Positions 64,000 through 64,000 of a DNA stretch of 64,000 bases are shown here, in pieces (the first letter of the stretch is position 1; each line of letters starts with the position of its first letter). This stretch comes from Sphingobacterium rhinopitheci (GTDB taxonomy: Bacteria; Bacteroidota; Bacteroidia; Sphingobacteriales; Sphingobacteriaceae), in the NCBI RefSeq assembly GCF_022627575.1, contig NZ_JADEYQ010000001.1, forward strand, positions 434,001 to 498,000, in the 5' to 3' direction. A program made the translations under genes and the position numbers. The notes below the pieces were generated by a model, which had not been told where the DNA came from, did not search any database, and worked only from the letters and a program-made list of their open reading frames with translations.

Positions 64000-64000
64000 T

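Noticed and set aside
1..64000. CRISPR arrays, insertion sequences, toxin-antitoxin pairs, secondary-metabolite clusters or rRNA
   Set aside because: No regular direct repeats, transposase-like frames, terminal inverted repeats, paired toxin/antitoxin genes, or rRNA sequence was seen.

Overview
The window reads as an AT-rich chromosome segment of a Bacteroidota bacterium, most likely a member of the Sphingobacteriaceae (inference). The evidence is two SusC/SusD outer-membrane nutrient-uptake pairs, a type IX secretion (T9SS) sorting domain, a TamB gene followed by a lipoprotein-type TamA homologue (TamL), -7 promoter elements of the TAnnTTTG type, a near absence of Shine-Dalgarno sequences, and Bacteroidota versions of Rho, NagK and YbaB. 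No prophage, insertion sequence, CRISPR array, integron or rRNA was seen. Both ends cut a gene: tamB on the left and ybaB/ebfC on the right.

Layout. 1-7022: tamB-tamL and malate dehydrogenase. 7093-11958: small genes (retropepsin-like protein, T9SS tail-only protein, Kup potassium transporter, HopJ-family protein, NlpE-like lipoprotein, membrane-anchored EEP hydrolase). 12239-17283: a SusC/SusD pair with no adjacent enzymes. 17431-25002: TPR protein, Lon protease, S9 peptidase, PutP-like symporter. 25074-35955: a leftward catabolic block with a LacI-family regulator, a beta-propeller protein, a CE7 esterase, a glucose/sorbosone-dehydrogenase-cytochrome c lipoprotein, an Nramp-like transporter without the usual metal ligands, an epimerase, a DHDPS-family aldolase/lyase and an M20 amidohydrolase. 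36240-47580: a second leftward block with a divergent DeoR-type regulator, SusC/SusD, a polyol-type MFS permease, a 2-hydroxyacid dehydrogenase, two FGGY kinases and a histidine phosphatase. 47695-50877: the thrS-infC-rpmI-rplT translation operon. 51088-53838: rlmF, two identical tRNA-Asn genes, mgtE. 54367-64000: a large putative metallopeptidase with a propeller, a small unknown protein, pssA, rho, an FHS-family sugar transporter, an N-acetylglucosamine-type kinase, an MBL-fold hydrolase and YbaB.

How the parts work together. The two central blocks look like inducible uptake and catabolism modules. The DeoR block has outer-membrane import (SusCD), inner-membrane import (MFS), phosphorylation (two kinases), oxidation/reduction (dehydrogenase) and dephosphorylation. 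The LacI block has secreted or periplasmic enzymes (esterase, propeller, dehydrogenase), a transporter and cytoplasmic enzymes (epimerase, aldolase/lyase, amidohydrolase). Neither substrate can be read from the sequence. Two similar LacI-type inverted repeats lie in the gaps upstream of two transcription units of the LacI block, and one overlaps a -7 element. A 12-base motif recurs just upstream of three start codons in the DeoR block.

The best leads for something undescribed are the LacI block with its divergent Nramp-like transporter, the two-kinase/phosphatase block, the HELRH metallopeptidase-propeller protein, and the T9SS protein that is almost only a sorting tail. All function calls come from reading the sequence and from knowledge of the families. 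No database search was run.
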